A DNA stretch of 64,000 bases from contig NZ_QZWI01000005.1 in the NCBI RefSeq assembly GCF_003614975.1, positions 62,001 through 126,000 on the forward strand, written 5' to 3'. The notes beneath the pieces were generated by a model. The model did no database searches. It saw only the letters and a list, made by a program, of their open reading frames with translations, and was not told the DNA's origin. Within the stretch, counting starts at the first letter, position 1. Every line of letters starts with the position of its first letter. The translations under genes were made by a program, and so were the position numbers. Source of the stretch: Rahnella bruchi (GTDB taxonomy: Bacteria; Pseudomonadota; Gammaproteobacteria; Enterobacterales; Enterobacteriaceae). This document shows positions 52,483 to 61,342 of this stretch, one piece after another.

Positions 52483-54465
52483 TCAGGAAGGCTGACAGAA
52501 TTTGCGTTCAAATTCATTTTTGGAAAGCGGCGGGGAGAATAAATAACCCTGCCCAAGGTGAATATTTTCATTCAGCAGCCACATACGCTGCTCCTCTGTT
52601 TCGACCCCTTCGGCGACCAGCTGGATATTCATTGCACGCCCGATGGACGCCACAATGTTCACCATGACTTCGTCCTCAGGCAGAACGCTGACAAAGCTGC
52701 GGTCGATTTTGATGACATCAATCGGCAGAGAACGCAGGCGGTTGAGATATTCCAGACCAGAATAACCCAGGCCAAAATCATCCAGCTCAATCGATACGCC
52801 CGCTGCGCGTAATTCACTCAGCAGCACGAGTGCGCGATCCAAATCTTCAATCCGCGCTGTTTCGGTAATTTCCAGAACCAGCTGTCCCGGATTGATTTTG
52901 TAACGGCTCAGCAGGCTGCGCAGCTCCGGCAGAAAATTACGTTGCTGCACCTGAACGCCGGAAAGATTAACCGACAACGGCAGCGTGATCCCGCGCTGTT
53001 GCCAGTCCGCGAGTATCTGGCAACCTAGCTCGAGAATTTTGTAACCCAGCAGACTCATCACGCCAATTTCTTCAGCCAGCACGATGAAATCACTTTCCAG
53101 CCCGTAACTGCCGTCGGCCATTTTACGTCGCAGCAAGGCTTCCGCGCCGACTACTGCGCCGGTTTTCATATTCATCTGCGGCTGGATAAACAGCGTGAAA
53201 TCGTTTTGCTCCATGGCATGCAGAATTTCGTTTTCCTGCAATAAGCGTTTCTGAATCTTTTCGGTCAGCTCAGGCTCGAAGAACAGAATCTGATTTTTAC
53301 CCTGCTGATAAGCGGAAAGTCTGGCGGCACGCGCGTTAGACATCATCTGCTGCGCACTTACCGGGAATTCGTCCGTGTGCTGAACGATGCCGATACTGCC
53401 CGTCGGATGCAGGGACATATTGCCCGCGTGACTTTCCTGCGGCGCATTGATGCGTTCCATGATTTGTCGTGCCAGCCGCATTGCCATGAAGGGACGCGCA
53501 ATGTCCCCCGCGAGCAAGGCAAATTCGTTGTAACTCAGACGTGCCATCAGACAATGTTCCGGCAGCACCTCCATAATAGAAGATATCAGCGGGCAATCGA
53601 CATGCCCGTCATCGCGCAGACTTTCGATACCGATCAGCAGCAGATGGAAACCTTTTTCCGGCTCCTCTGAACCGAGCCGTTGTTGCAGGCGCTCAATGAA
53701 CTGTTCTTCATTATTAAGACCGGTTTCGGAAAGTGGCAGCGCGCCTTCACTATTTTGCGGTAACTTTTCTCGTTGTTGCTGATTGCGGTTGTAGCTGCGT
53801 ACCAGCATACCGATTTCGTCATCTTCATGACGTTCAGGCAGGGTCAGCTGGTGATAAGGGACGTCACTTTCCGGCAGGGATTCCAGCTCACTGGCAATCG
53901 TGCGCAGCGGTTTAACGATCAGGCGGTTGATAATCCAGCTCAGAGAAATCGTCAAGATCAGCGCCAGCAGCAGATAAGTTGTCAGCATGGTAGACAGGGC
54001 GCTGACGATAAACTGATACATGCGGTAGGAATCGGCCTGAAGAACTAAAAAGGCCAGAGGTTTAGGCGCTTTCGGGCTGGCGGCAGCAGAATAAAGAGGA
54101 ACTGAAATGGTCACCGGTAAATTAAACCCGCGTATTACCCATTGCGGCACCGGGCGACCAGGCGGGAAATGCGTATGTAGCGCCGCGATTTGGTTAGGCA
54201 TCACTACATCGGCCCGACTCAGAATCCCCACCGGTTGCAGCGTATTGAGGATGTCCTGAGTTTCTTCCAGATCGACATCCAACACGGCTTGCGACAGTGG
54301 CTCACGGACAGAATGTGCAATATTTTCAAGTTGCTGGGCGTAATCGTCCCTCCGCTGCTGTACAAAGTGAAACAGCTGGATGACGATGAAGATACAGATA
54401 GTGAATGCAGCGATGCCTGATACCGCCGCCATCTGTTTGATCGTTAATGAACGCCTGACCCGCAA
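52483..54465 (-). CDS. pdeK: Membrane c-di-GMP phosphodiesterase PdeK (YhjK/HmsP-like)
   Basis: 660 residues from a TTG at 54465 (RVRRSLTIKQM as in E. coli YhjK), with GGAG seven bases upstream; the longer frame to 54507 is unsupported. Two membrane segments (about 15-35 and 145-170) flank a periplasmic loop. A HAMP-like stretch follows, then a degenerate GGDEF (LSYNEFALLAGD, no GGDEF motif), and an EAL domain with AEALLRR, SVNLSGVQVQQ, LEITETARIEDLD, IELDDFGLGYSG, DVIKIDRSFV and QLVAEGVETEEQ, all active-site blocks. It should degrade c-di-GMP near the cellulose synthase. Yersinia HmsP is the close functional relative. Confidence 0.94.
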   Translation of the reverse strand: MRVRRSLTIKQMAAVSGIAAFTICIFIVIQLFHFVQQRRDDYAQQLENIAHSVREPLSQAVLDVDLEETQDILNTLQPVGILSRADVVMPNQIAALHTHFPPGRPVPQWVIRGFNLPVTISVPLYSAAASPKAPKPLAFLVLQADSYRMYQFIVSALSTMLTTYLLLALILTISLSWIINRLIVKPLRTIASELESLPESDVPYHQLTLPERHEDDEIGMLVRSYNRNQQQREKLPQNSEGALPLSETGLNNEEQFIERLQQRLGSEEPEKGFHLLLIGIESLRDDGHVDCPLISSIMEVLPEHCLMARLSYNEFALLAGDIARPFMAMRLARQIMERINAPQESHAGNMSLHPTGSIGIVQHTDEFPVSAQQMMSNARAARLSAYQQGKNQILFFEPELTEKIQKRLLQENEILHAMEQNDFTLFIQPQMNMKTGAVVGAEALLRRKMADGSYGLESDFIVLAEEIGVMSLLGYKILELGCQILADWQQRGITLPLSVNLSGVQVQQRNFLPELRSLLSRYKINPGQLVLEITETARIEDLDRALVLLSELRAAGVSIELDDFGLGYSGLEYLNRLRSLPIDVIKIDRSFVSVLPEDEVMVNIVASIGRAMNIQLVAEGVETEEQRMWLLNENIHLGQGYLFSPPLSKNEFERKFCQPS

Positions 54466-55023
54466 CTTAATTCTCCATTCACCGCAGACACGATTTTCCC
54501 CGCACACTTTATCAGGAACGGTACTTATGCGCAGTATACCTGATAACCGGTAAAGACGAGGCCAAACTCAATATTTTGACTATAAAAAACAACACGTTTG
54601 AAGGAAGCCTTCTACACTAATTAATCGTTAAGCTTATTCACTTACGAAAAACATACATTACGGGACGTAATCGAAAATCACTCAAAAAAGAACATACTAA
54701 CTTAAGCGCGACTGATGAAGTTTGTGTGCTATTCATCACATTAAAGATGAACATTTCAACTGCTTTAACTCAAACATCCAGCGGATAAATGCTAAAAACC
54801 TTTTGTGACAACCATTTATATAGGCAACTTTTTTATACGGGAAAATCCTAATTTTTGTAAAAAGTGCTCTATGCTGTAAAAGAACTGATATATTAAGACG
54901 AGTCTTATTCCCACATAAAACTTTAAAAAAATTAAACTTTTTCACACTCTTTGTTAGCGGCCATTCAGGGTCGTTTTGACGTCCAGAAAACACCGATATA
55001 TATAATCCTACCGGGCGGGATTT
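54466..55023. promoter_or_regulatory. Long AT-rich region between pdeK and the bcs operon
   Basis: 558 bases, AT-rich against GC-rich flanks, with no credible gene. It must carry the pdeK promoter and the bcs promoter and leader. Small hairpins (for example AAGAC-GA-GTCTT near 54895) occur. No GEMM c-di-GMP riboswitch motif was recognised. The ribosome site GGGCGGGA precedes bcsO. Confidence 0.6.
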
Positions 55024-55827
55024 ATGAATAAATATGACGATATTAAACGTTTTATGGATAAGACGAAGTTGGAAAATCTTGATTATAAAGAGCTTAATGA
55101 AAAATCGGCCGGTGAATCCCTTTCCGGCTCAATGAATCAATGGACACTGATTAAACAAGTCTCAGCCAGCGAAGAGCCTGCGGGACCTCTCGATAACGGC
55201 CGTTCAACGCAACCTACCCCCCAGTCCATATCTGCGGATGAATTTTCTCTATCTGTTGCACAGCCTGTGCATGAATACCAGGCACCGCAACAGCCAGTAA
55301 CGCATGCGCACAGCGCGCCGTTGTCATTGGAAGTGCCTCCTCCGGCTGCCGGTTTTGGTTTGCTGGATGCTGTGCGTGAAACGCTGCCTCCTGCGGCGGC
55401 AAAGCCTGCGCCAGCACCGGTTCAGCCCGCACAGCATCAGCCGGTTCATACGGCCCCGACGCTGCATGCACAGTCTGTCATTCCTGACAGCGGTTCGGGT
55501 TTACTCGATTCGCTGCGTAAAGCCATGCCTGAGGTACCGCCGGCACCTGCTCCGGTTCAGTCCGCACCAGTTCATACGCCTCAGCCAGTACAACAACCCG
55601 CCGCGCCGGTTTATCACCAGCCGCCGGTACAGGATCCCGCGCCCGCATACAGCCCTGCACCCGTTCGCGGTCCGGCGCCTGGGGTGCCTGCTTCACCGGC
55701 GTCTGCTGATGTTAACCAGCGCTTTAAACAGATGTTTAAACAGCGGGCTCCGCAACCTGCCAGCGCTTATTTACATCGCGACACACCGCTTCAACCATTG
55801 TTAGAGATGATTGCCTCATGCCGTTAG
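55024..55827 (+). CDS. bcsO: Cellulose biosynthesis protein BcsO
   Basis: 267 residues. The start MNKYDDIKRFMDKTKLENLDYKEL is the BcsO N-terminal motif, and the rest is proline/alanine-rich and disordered, ending NQRFKQMFKQRAPQ. Two near-copies of GLLDxxRxxxP occur (residues 112-122 and 159-169) inside the disordered part. BcsO marks a sub-group of enterobacterial bcs operons and has no known enzymatic role; a scaffold for the BcsQ/BcsA complex is plausible. Its end overlaps the bcsQ start by ten bases. No bcsR is seen. Confidence 0.9.
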   Translation: MNKYDDIKRFMDKTKLENLDYKELNEKSAGESLSGSMNQWTLIKQVSASEEPAGPLDNGRSTQPTPQSISADEFSLSVAQPVHEYQAPQQPVTHAHSAPLSLEVPPPAAGFGLLDAVRETLPPAAAKPAPAPVQPAQHQPVHTAPTLHAQSVIPDSGSGLLDSLRKAMPEVPPAPAPVQSAPVHTPQPVQQPAAPVYHQPPVQDPAPAYSPAPVRGPAPGVPASPASADVNQRFKQMFKQRAPQPASAYLHRDTPLQPLLEMIASCR

Positions 55828-56621
55828 TTTGCGTTTGTTCACCGAAAGGTGGAGTTGGAAAAACCACGGTGGCCTCCAATCTGGCCTATTCGCTTGCCCG
55901 CAGTGGCAGCAAAGTGCTGGTCATCGATTTTGATGTGCAGAACGCCCTTCGCCTTCATTTCGGTGTCCCCATTTCCGATACCCGCGGTTTTGTTGCCGGT
56001 TCTGGTAATGAATCCGACTGGAGCCAGTTTATTCTCAAAGCCGGTTCCAACACCTTCGTATTACCTTACGGCGAAGTCACCGAAGACCAGCGTCTGGAAT
56101 TCGAACATCAGCTGGCGACCGATCCACATTTTTTACAGCGTGGATTAAATACCGTCTTAAATTATCCGGGTTTAATTATTATCGCCGATTTTCCTCCGGG
56201 ACCGAGCCCAGCATTAAAAGCGGTTCAGGCGATTGCCGATTTACATGTGGTGGTCATGCTGGCAGATACGGCGTCATTATCTTTATTGCCGTTAATGGAA
56301 AAGAACAAATTAATAGGCACCCCGTTGAATAATAAAAAGGGTGAATATTACGTTGTTAACCAAAGTGACACCCGCCGGACTTTAAGCCGTGACGTCACAC
56401 AATTTTTTGAACAACGTTTGAACGAAAGATTATTAGGCACAATCCACAGGGATGAATGCGTGCCAGAGGCCAATGCCTCGCAGCGCTCTATTATTGATTT
56501 CAGTCCGGTATCAGCTTCCGCATTTGATATTGAACTGATCAGCAAAAAAGTCGCCGCCATTTTAGGGATTAAAGTTGGTGATGGTGAATTACACGCCGCG
56601 CCTAAATCTGGCAGTTATTAA
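55818..56621 (+). CDS. bcsQ: Cellulose synthase regulator ATPase BcsQ (MinD-like)
   Basis: 267 residues (E. coli 250). The deviant Walker A motif SPKGGVGKTT is at 8-17, switch I/II aspartates in VLVIDFDVQNALRLHFG and IIIADFPPGPSP. It belongs to the ParA/MinD family and places and activates the cellulose synthase at the cell pole in E. coli. Translation overlaps bcsO, so both are made together. bcsA follows after 29 bases. Confidence 0.95.
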   Translation: MPLVCVCSPKGGVGKTTVASNLAYSLARSGSKVLVIDFDVQNALRLHFGVPISDTRGFVAGSGNESDWSQFILKAGSNTFVLPYGEVTEDQRLEFEHQLATDPHFLQRGLNTVLNYPGLIIIADFPPGPSPALKAVQAIADLHVVVMLADTASLSLLPLMEKNKLIGTPLNNKKGEYYVVNQSDTRRTLSRDVTQFFEQRLNERLLGTIHRDECVPEANASQRSIIDFSPVSASAFDIELISKKVAAILGIKVGDGELHAAPKSGSY

Positions 56622-56650
56622 CTATCACTGTTAACAGCGACCCCAAAGCG

Positions 56651-58750
56651 ATGAATAAATTCCTGTTTTCCCTGCTTGTGCTTCTGCTGCTGCCTGTGGC
56701 AGCAGTCATTATCATCACTCCGATGGACAGCCAGAAGCAGTACATTTTTGGTCTGATCAGCATCGGGCTATTATTCCTGCTCGGCATCAGTAAAAGCCGC
56801 CGCATTAGTGTGGTCATGGTCATCATGTCCATAATGATGTCGACCCGTTATATTTACTGGCGCGCAACAGAAACGCTGCATTTTAATTCGACGATTGAAG
56901 CCATTTTAGGGATCGGGTTATTCCTCGCGGAGCTGTACGTCTGGCTGATTTTATTGCTGGGCTATCTGCAAACGACCTGGCCATTAAAACGCACTATTGA
57001 ACCGCTGCCGGATGACACCAGTTTGTGGCCAACAGTCGATGTTTATATTCCCTCGTATAACGAAAGTCTTGATGTGGTACGCGATACCGTCCTGGCGGCG
57101 CAGTGCATCGATTATCCAAAAGATAAAATCAAAATTTACGTCCTCGATGACGGTAAACGCGACGAATTTGCGGTGTTCTCGGCGGATGCGGGTGTCGGTT
57201 ATATCACCCGTAACGACAACTTCCACGCCAAAGCCGGTAACCTGAACCATGCGATGAAACTCACCAAAGGCGAGCTGATTTGCGTGTTCGACTGTGACCA
57301 CGTAGCCACCCGCGCGTTTCTGCAAGCGACCGTCGGCAGCTTCCTGAAAGACCCGCGTTTGGCGCTGATCCAGACGCCTCACTATTTCTATTCGCCTGAT
57401 CCGTTTGAACGTAACCTTTCCGCCGGGCGCACCATGCCTAACGAAGGTGCGCTGTTCTACGGTCCGGTTCAGCAGGGTAATGACAACTGGAACGCGACTT
57501 TCTTCTGCGGTTCCTGTGCAGTTATCCGCCGCGTAGCACTGGAAGAAGTGGGCGGCTTTGCAGTAGAAACCGTCACCGAAGATGCTCACTCCGCGCTGAA
57601 AATGCAGCGTCGTGGCTGGAACACCGCGTTTCTGGATATCCCGCTGGCTGCCGGTCTGGCAACGGAACGTCTCGGCCTGCACGTCATTCAGCGTACCCGC
57701 TGGGCACGCGGCATGACGCAGATTTTCCGCGTCGATAATCCGCTTTTTGGCCGTGGCCTGAAATGGCAGCAACGTCTGTGTTATCTGAACGCCATGCTGC
57801 ATTTCCAGTTCGGTTTACCGCGCGTGGTGTTTCTGACCGCCCCGCTGGCGTTCCTGCTGTTTAACCTGAACATCATTTCCTCATCCGCCAGCCTGATTTT
57901 CGCTTACGCGCTGCCGCATCTGGTGATGTCGCTGTACATCAACTCCCGTATGAATGGCCGTTTCCGTTACACCTTCTGGGGTGAAATTTATGAAACCGTC
58001 ATGGCGTTCCATCTGATCCTGCCAACGATTGTGACCCTGTTCGCGCCAAAACGCGGCAAGTTCAACGTGACAGACAAAGGCGGTTTGCTTGATGTCGGCT
58101 TCTTTGACTTTAACATCGTAAAACCCCACCTGATTGTCGCCATTCTGATGATTATCGGTATCGGCTACGGCGTGGTGCGTGCCATTTTCCACGATTACTT
58201 TGCCATTGATCCCAACGTTATCGCGCTGAACGTGGCGTGGGGCAGCTTCAGTGTGCTGATCCTGCTGGCGGCAATTGCAGTGGCAAAAGAAACGCGTCAG
58301 GTGCGCAAAACCATCCGTATTGATGTGGCGATCCCGGCCATCATTCATTACGCCAACGGGATTTCACTGCGCACGACCACGATCGATATGTCGATGGGTG
58401 GCGTGCAGCTGGTCACGCCGGATGTGCGTTATCTCGAAGAAGAAATTGAAGAAGTGGAAATCCAGCTTTCATCAGGCGCCGAGAGTTTCCCGGTCAGCCA
58501 GGTGAGCGGTAACAAAGAGCGCATTCGTCTGCAATTTGAAAACCTGCCGCTCTCGAAACGTCGTGAACTGGTGCGCGTGGTGTTATGCCGTGCGGATGCC
58601 TGGATTGGCGAAGAATACCCGCAGGATAACCCGTTCAAGTCATTGCTCAGCATCATCCGTTGCGTGTTCGAGTTGTTCTACAACACGTGGAAAGAACGCC
58701 GCGCTAAAACTAAACCCGCTGACGCCACCAGCAAGAGTGAAGCAGCATGA
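56651..58750 (+). CDS. bcsA: Cellulose synthase catalytic subunit BcsA with PilZ domain
   Basis: 699 residues, about 170 shorter than E. coli BcsA (872) at the N-terminus. GT2 motifs: DDG (166-168), DCD (214-216), TED (309-311) and QRTRW (347-351), the last holding the acceptor glucan. About eight membrane segments surround it. The C-terminal PilZ domain has Arg552-x3-Arg556 and Asp579-x-Ser581-x-x-Gly584, the c-di-GMP site that frees the catalytic loop. It polymerises UDP-glucose and threads the chain out through the inner membrane. bcsB overlaps its stop by four bases (ATGA). Confidence 0.97.
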   Translation: MNKFLFSLLVLLLLPVAAVIIITPMDSQKQYIFGLISIGLLFLLGISKSRRISVVMVIMSIMMSTRYIYWRATETLHFNSTIEAILGIGLFLAELYVWLILLLGYLQTTWPLKRTIEPLPDDTSLWPTVDVYIPSYNESLDVVRDTVLAAQCIDYPKDKIKIYVLDDGKRDEFAVFSADAGVGYITRNDNFHAKAGNLNHAMKLTKGELICVFDCDHVATRAFLQATVGSFLKDPRLALIQTPHYFYSPDPFERNLSAGRTMPNEGALFYGPVQQGNDNWNATFFCGSCAVIRRVALEEVGGFAVETVTEDAHSALKMQRRGWNTAFLDIPLAAGLATERLGLHVIQRTRWARGMTQIFRVDNPLFGRGLKWQQRLCYLNAMLHFQFGLPRVVFLTAPLAFLLFNLNIISSSASLIFAYALPHLVMSLYINSRMNGRFRYTFWGEIYETVMAFHLILPTIVTLFAPKRGKFNVTDKGGLLDVGFFDFNIVKPHLIVAILMIIGIGYGVVRAIFHDYFAIDPNVIALNVAWGSFSVLILLAAIAVAKETRQVRKTIRIDVAIPAIIHYANGISLRTTTIDMSMGGVQLVTPDVRYLEEEIEEVEIQLSSGAESFPVSQVSGNKERIRLQFENLPLSKRRELVRVVLCRADAWIGEEYPQDNPFKSLLSIIRCVFELFYNTWKERRAKTKPADATSKSEAA

Positions 58751-61263
58751 ATCGACCACGTAAACCGACCGTAAAGCGCCGTTTCTCTGCTGTGCCGGGC
58801 TCATCCCTGCTCAGGAAAATCACCACCGGTTTATTACTGACGTTCAGCAGTCTGCCGTTCACGCAGGCTGAAGAAACGCCTGCACCGGCGGTTGATCCTG
58901 CGACCAGTTTGCCCGCCGCGCCGTCCTGGCTGCCGCCGGTGACACCGATGCCGGATGACACGACAGCGCCTGCCAGCAACGCTGCACCCGCAGCGTCTGC
59001 CCCGGCGCCTTCCGCTGACACACCGCAGGCCGATACCACGCCGGTGAACAACAGCAGCTCACTGTCCGCGCCTGTGGCTCCGGTTACCGATCCGGGTGCC
59101 ACGCCAGCACCGGTGATCCCGCTGGTTCAGCCGGTCACCAGTAATATTACCGTGGCAGAAATGGGCCAGCCAAACGGCCTGACGCTCAGCGGCGGTCAGT
59201 TGCAGTCCGGCATTATTTTCACCCTGCCTGCGGATGAGGTCGTGACTAACGCGCATCTTTCGCTGGCACTGAAAATTTCTCCGGCGCTGATTGCCCGCGA
59301 TACCACACTCGAGCTGATGCTCAACGGCCAGCCGCTGGGTAATCTGCCGCTGAATCAGAGCAGCAACGGTGGCGATGTTTACGATCTGGACATCCCGTCT
59401 GCGATGGTGGTGTCCAGCAACAACCTGAGCTTCCGCGTGCATGACAGCAACACCATGACCTGCGAGAAAGATCAGTCGGATAAATACTGGGTCACGATTT
59501 TGCCGACCACCAGCATTGGTCTGGAAGGTCAGCAGCTGAATATCGGCCGCAATCTGGGTAACTTCCCGCGTCCGTTCTTTGATGGCCTGCAAATGCAGGA
59601 GTCCAAAATCACCATGGGCTTCTCGGCGTCGATGAAACCCGGCGATGTCAGCGCAGCGGCGATGGTCTCTTCTTATCTCGGCATGTTGTCTGATTATCGC
59701 AGCGTCGATTTCCCGGTCATTCTGAACGATTTGCCGGATCAGAACGGCATTCTGTTCGGCAAGCCCGGCGATAAAATCGGTTCGCTGACGCTGCCACCCA
59801 GCAACGGCGCATCCATTCAGATTATCGATAACCCGATTAATCCGGTCTACAAACTGCTGCTGGTGCTCGGCAATGACGACAATGAACTGCGTCAGGCTGC
59901 ATACCGGCTGATTAACGGCGGTATGCCGAACAATGCCGATCATCTGGATGTCGCGCAGCAAACCATTCCATCTAGCAAACCGTATGACGCGCCGCGCTGG
60001 ATAGATACGTCACGTCCGGTCACGCTGGGTGAACTGGCGGGTAAAGATCAGGATTCACTGATTTCGAACGGGATTTATCACGACGGTATTCAGGTGGCGT
60101 TCCGCGCCGCGCCGGACTTGTTCATGTGGGATGGCCACAATATTCCGGTGCGCATTGATTATCGTTTTCCGACGGAAAACTGGATTGATGAAGATAATTC
60201 GAAGCTTAATGTCTCCATCAACAGCAACTATCTGCGCAGCCTGACGGTAAACAAAGTCGGACTGATCGAGAATCTCTGGCGTCGGCTTGGCGGCGACAGC
60301 CGTCAGGAACGTTACACCATTCAGCTCGCGCCATACCTGATTTACGGGGATAACCAGCTGCAATTCTATTTCGACATCAAGCCGAAAAAAGATGCGCCGT
60401 GCAGCATTCTGACCAGCGATAACATCAAGAGCCGTATCGATCCGAAATCCTTCATTGACCTGAGCGGAAGCTATCACTTCGCCCAGTTACCGAACCTGTC
60501 GTATTTCGTCGGTGCTTCATATCCGTATTCCAAACTGGCTGATTTCTCCGACACCCTGATGCTGTTGCCGCAAACGCCAACGGCGGATGAAATTCATACC
60601 CTGCTGAACCTCGCTTCGCGCGCCGGTAAAGCCACCGGTGTGCCGGTCAATCACGTTCAGGTGGCCTTCGGCCTGAAGGGCGATGAACAGAATAACCCGC
60701 TGTTTGATCGCGATATTCTGGCTGTCACCACGCTTGGCGATACGCCGTTCAATCAGCAACTTCTGGCTGACTCGCCGTTTAGCGTCAATGCCGGTTCGAT
60801 GGGCGTGAAAACGCCAACCGAAGTGCAGCGCCTCGTGGCCTGGCTGACCGGTGACTGGTACCGCCAGCCGGTGGATGCTGACCGTTATCTGTCCTCGACC
60901 GGCGCATGGCGTGGCTTCGTCAGTTACCGTTCACGCTGGTCTAACGATCACGTGGTCGTGGTCGCGACCGGCACAGACGACCAGCAGTTGCTGAAAATCC
61001 ATAACGATCTGAAATCGCCAAAAATTAACGCCAACGTGCGCGGCGACCTGGCGATCATTACCGATGAAAATGGCATCCGCAGTTTCTCCGTCGGTCAGCA
61101 ATTCCCGACCGGACAAATGCCGTGGTACATGATGGTGCTCTGGTACGCCAGCACGCATATCGTGATCCTGTCGCTGATTGCCACCCTGCTTTCGCTGGTA
61201 ATTGGACTGAGCCTGTTCGTTGTCCTGCGTCGTCATGCGGCTAAACGTCTGGGTCAGAAATGA
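58747..61263 (+). CDS. bcsB: Cellulose synthase periplasmic subunit BcsB
   Basis: 838 residues (E. coli 779). A signal region (LLRKITTGLLLTFSSLPFTQAEE) is followed by an unusually long Pro/Ala/Thr-rich stretch (about 45-125), then the two carbohydrate-binding and flavodoxin-like modules (GQPNGLTLSGGQLQSGIIFTLP, NTMTCEKDQSDKYW, SSYLGMLSDYRSVDFPVI). The C-terminal membrane anchor (TLLSLVIGLSLFVVL) docks to BcsA. BcsB guides the chain in the periplasm and is needed for activity. The linker is the oddest part and may vary among strains. Confidence 0.95.
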   Translation: MNRPRKPTVKRRFSAVPGSSLLRKITTGLLLTFSSLPFTQAEETPAPAVDPATSLPAAPSWLPPVTPMPDDTTAPASNAAPAASAPAPSADTPQADTTPVNNSSSLSAPVAPVTDPGATPAPVIPLVQPVTSNITVAEMGQPNGLTLSGGQLQSGIIFTLPADEVVTNAHLSLALKISPALIARDTTLELMLNGQPLGNLPLNQSSNGGDVYDLDIPSAMVVSSNNLSFRVHDSNTMTCEKDQSDKYWVTILPTTSIGLEGQQLNIGRNLGNFPRPFFDGLQMQESKITMGFSASMKPGDVSAAAMVSSYLGMLSDYRSVDFPVILNDLPDQNGILFGKPGDKIGSLTLPPSNGASIQIIDNPINPVYKLLLVLGNDDNELRQAAYRLINGGMPNNADHLDVAQQTIPSSKPYDAPRWIDTSRPVTLGELAGKDQDSLISNGIYHDGIQVAFRAAPDLFMWDGHNIPVRIDYRFPTENWIDEDNSKLNVSINSNYLRSLTVNKVGLIENLWRRLGGDSRQERYTIQLAPYLIYGDNQLQFYFDIKPKKDAPCSILTSDNIKSRIDPKSFIDLSGSYHFAQLPNLSYFVGASYPYSKLADFSDTLMLLPQTPTADEIHTLLNLASRAGKATGVPVNHVQVAFGLKGDEQNNPLFDRDILAVTTLGDTPFNQQLLADSPFSVNAGSMGVKTPTEVQRLVAWLTGDWYRQPVDADRYLSSTGAWRGFVSYRSRWSNDHVVVVATGTDDQQLLKIHNDLKSPKINANVRGDLAIITDENGIRSFSVGQQFPTGQMPWYMMVLWYASTHIVILSLIATLLSLVIGLSLFVVLRRHAAKRLGQK

Positions 61264-61295
61264 AAAGCATCGGCTGTATAACAATAACAATGAAA

Positions 61296-61316
61296 GTCGC
61301 CTGTGTTGCAGGCGAC
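61296..61316 (+). other. Hairpin between bcsB and bcsC
   Basis: GTCGCCTG / CAGGCGAC with a 5-base loop and no T-run, in the 79 bases between bcsB and bcsC. In E. coli bcsZ occupies this place. It may tune the level of bcsC mRNA. Confidence 0.55.
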
Positions 61317-61342
61317 CCTCTGGCGATTACCGGAGCTGGAAA

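Noticed and set aside
54466-55023. GEMM c-di-GMP riboswitch in the bcs leader
   Set aside because: The conserved loop and receptor motifs of GEMM were not recognised.
59059-59961. A 300-codon open frame on the minus strand
   Set aside because: It is the antisense of bcsB with shadow-like composition and no recognisable domain.
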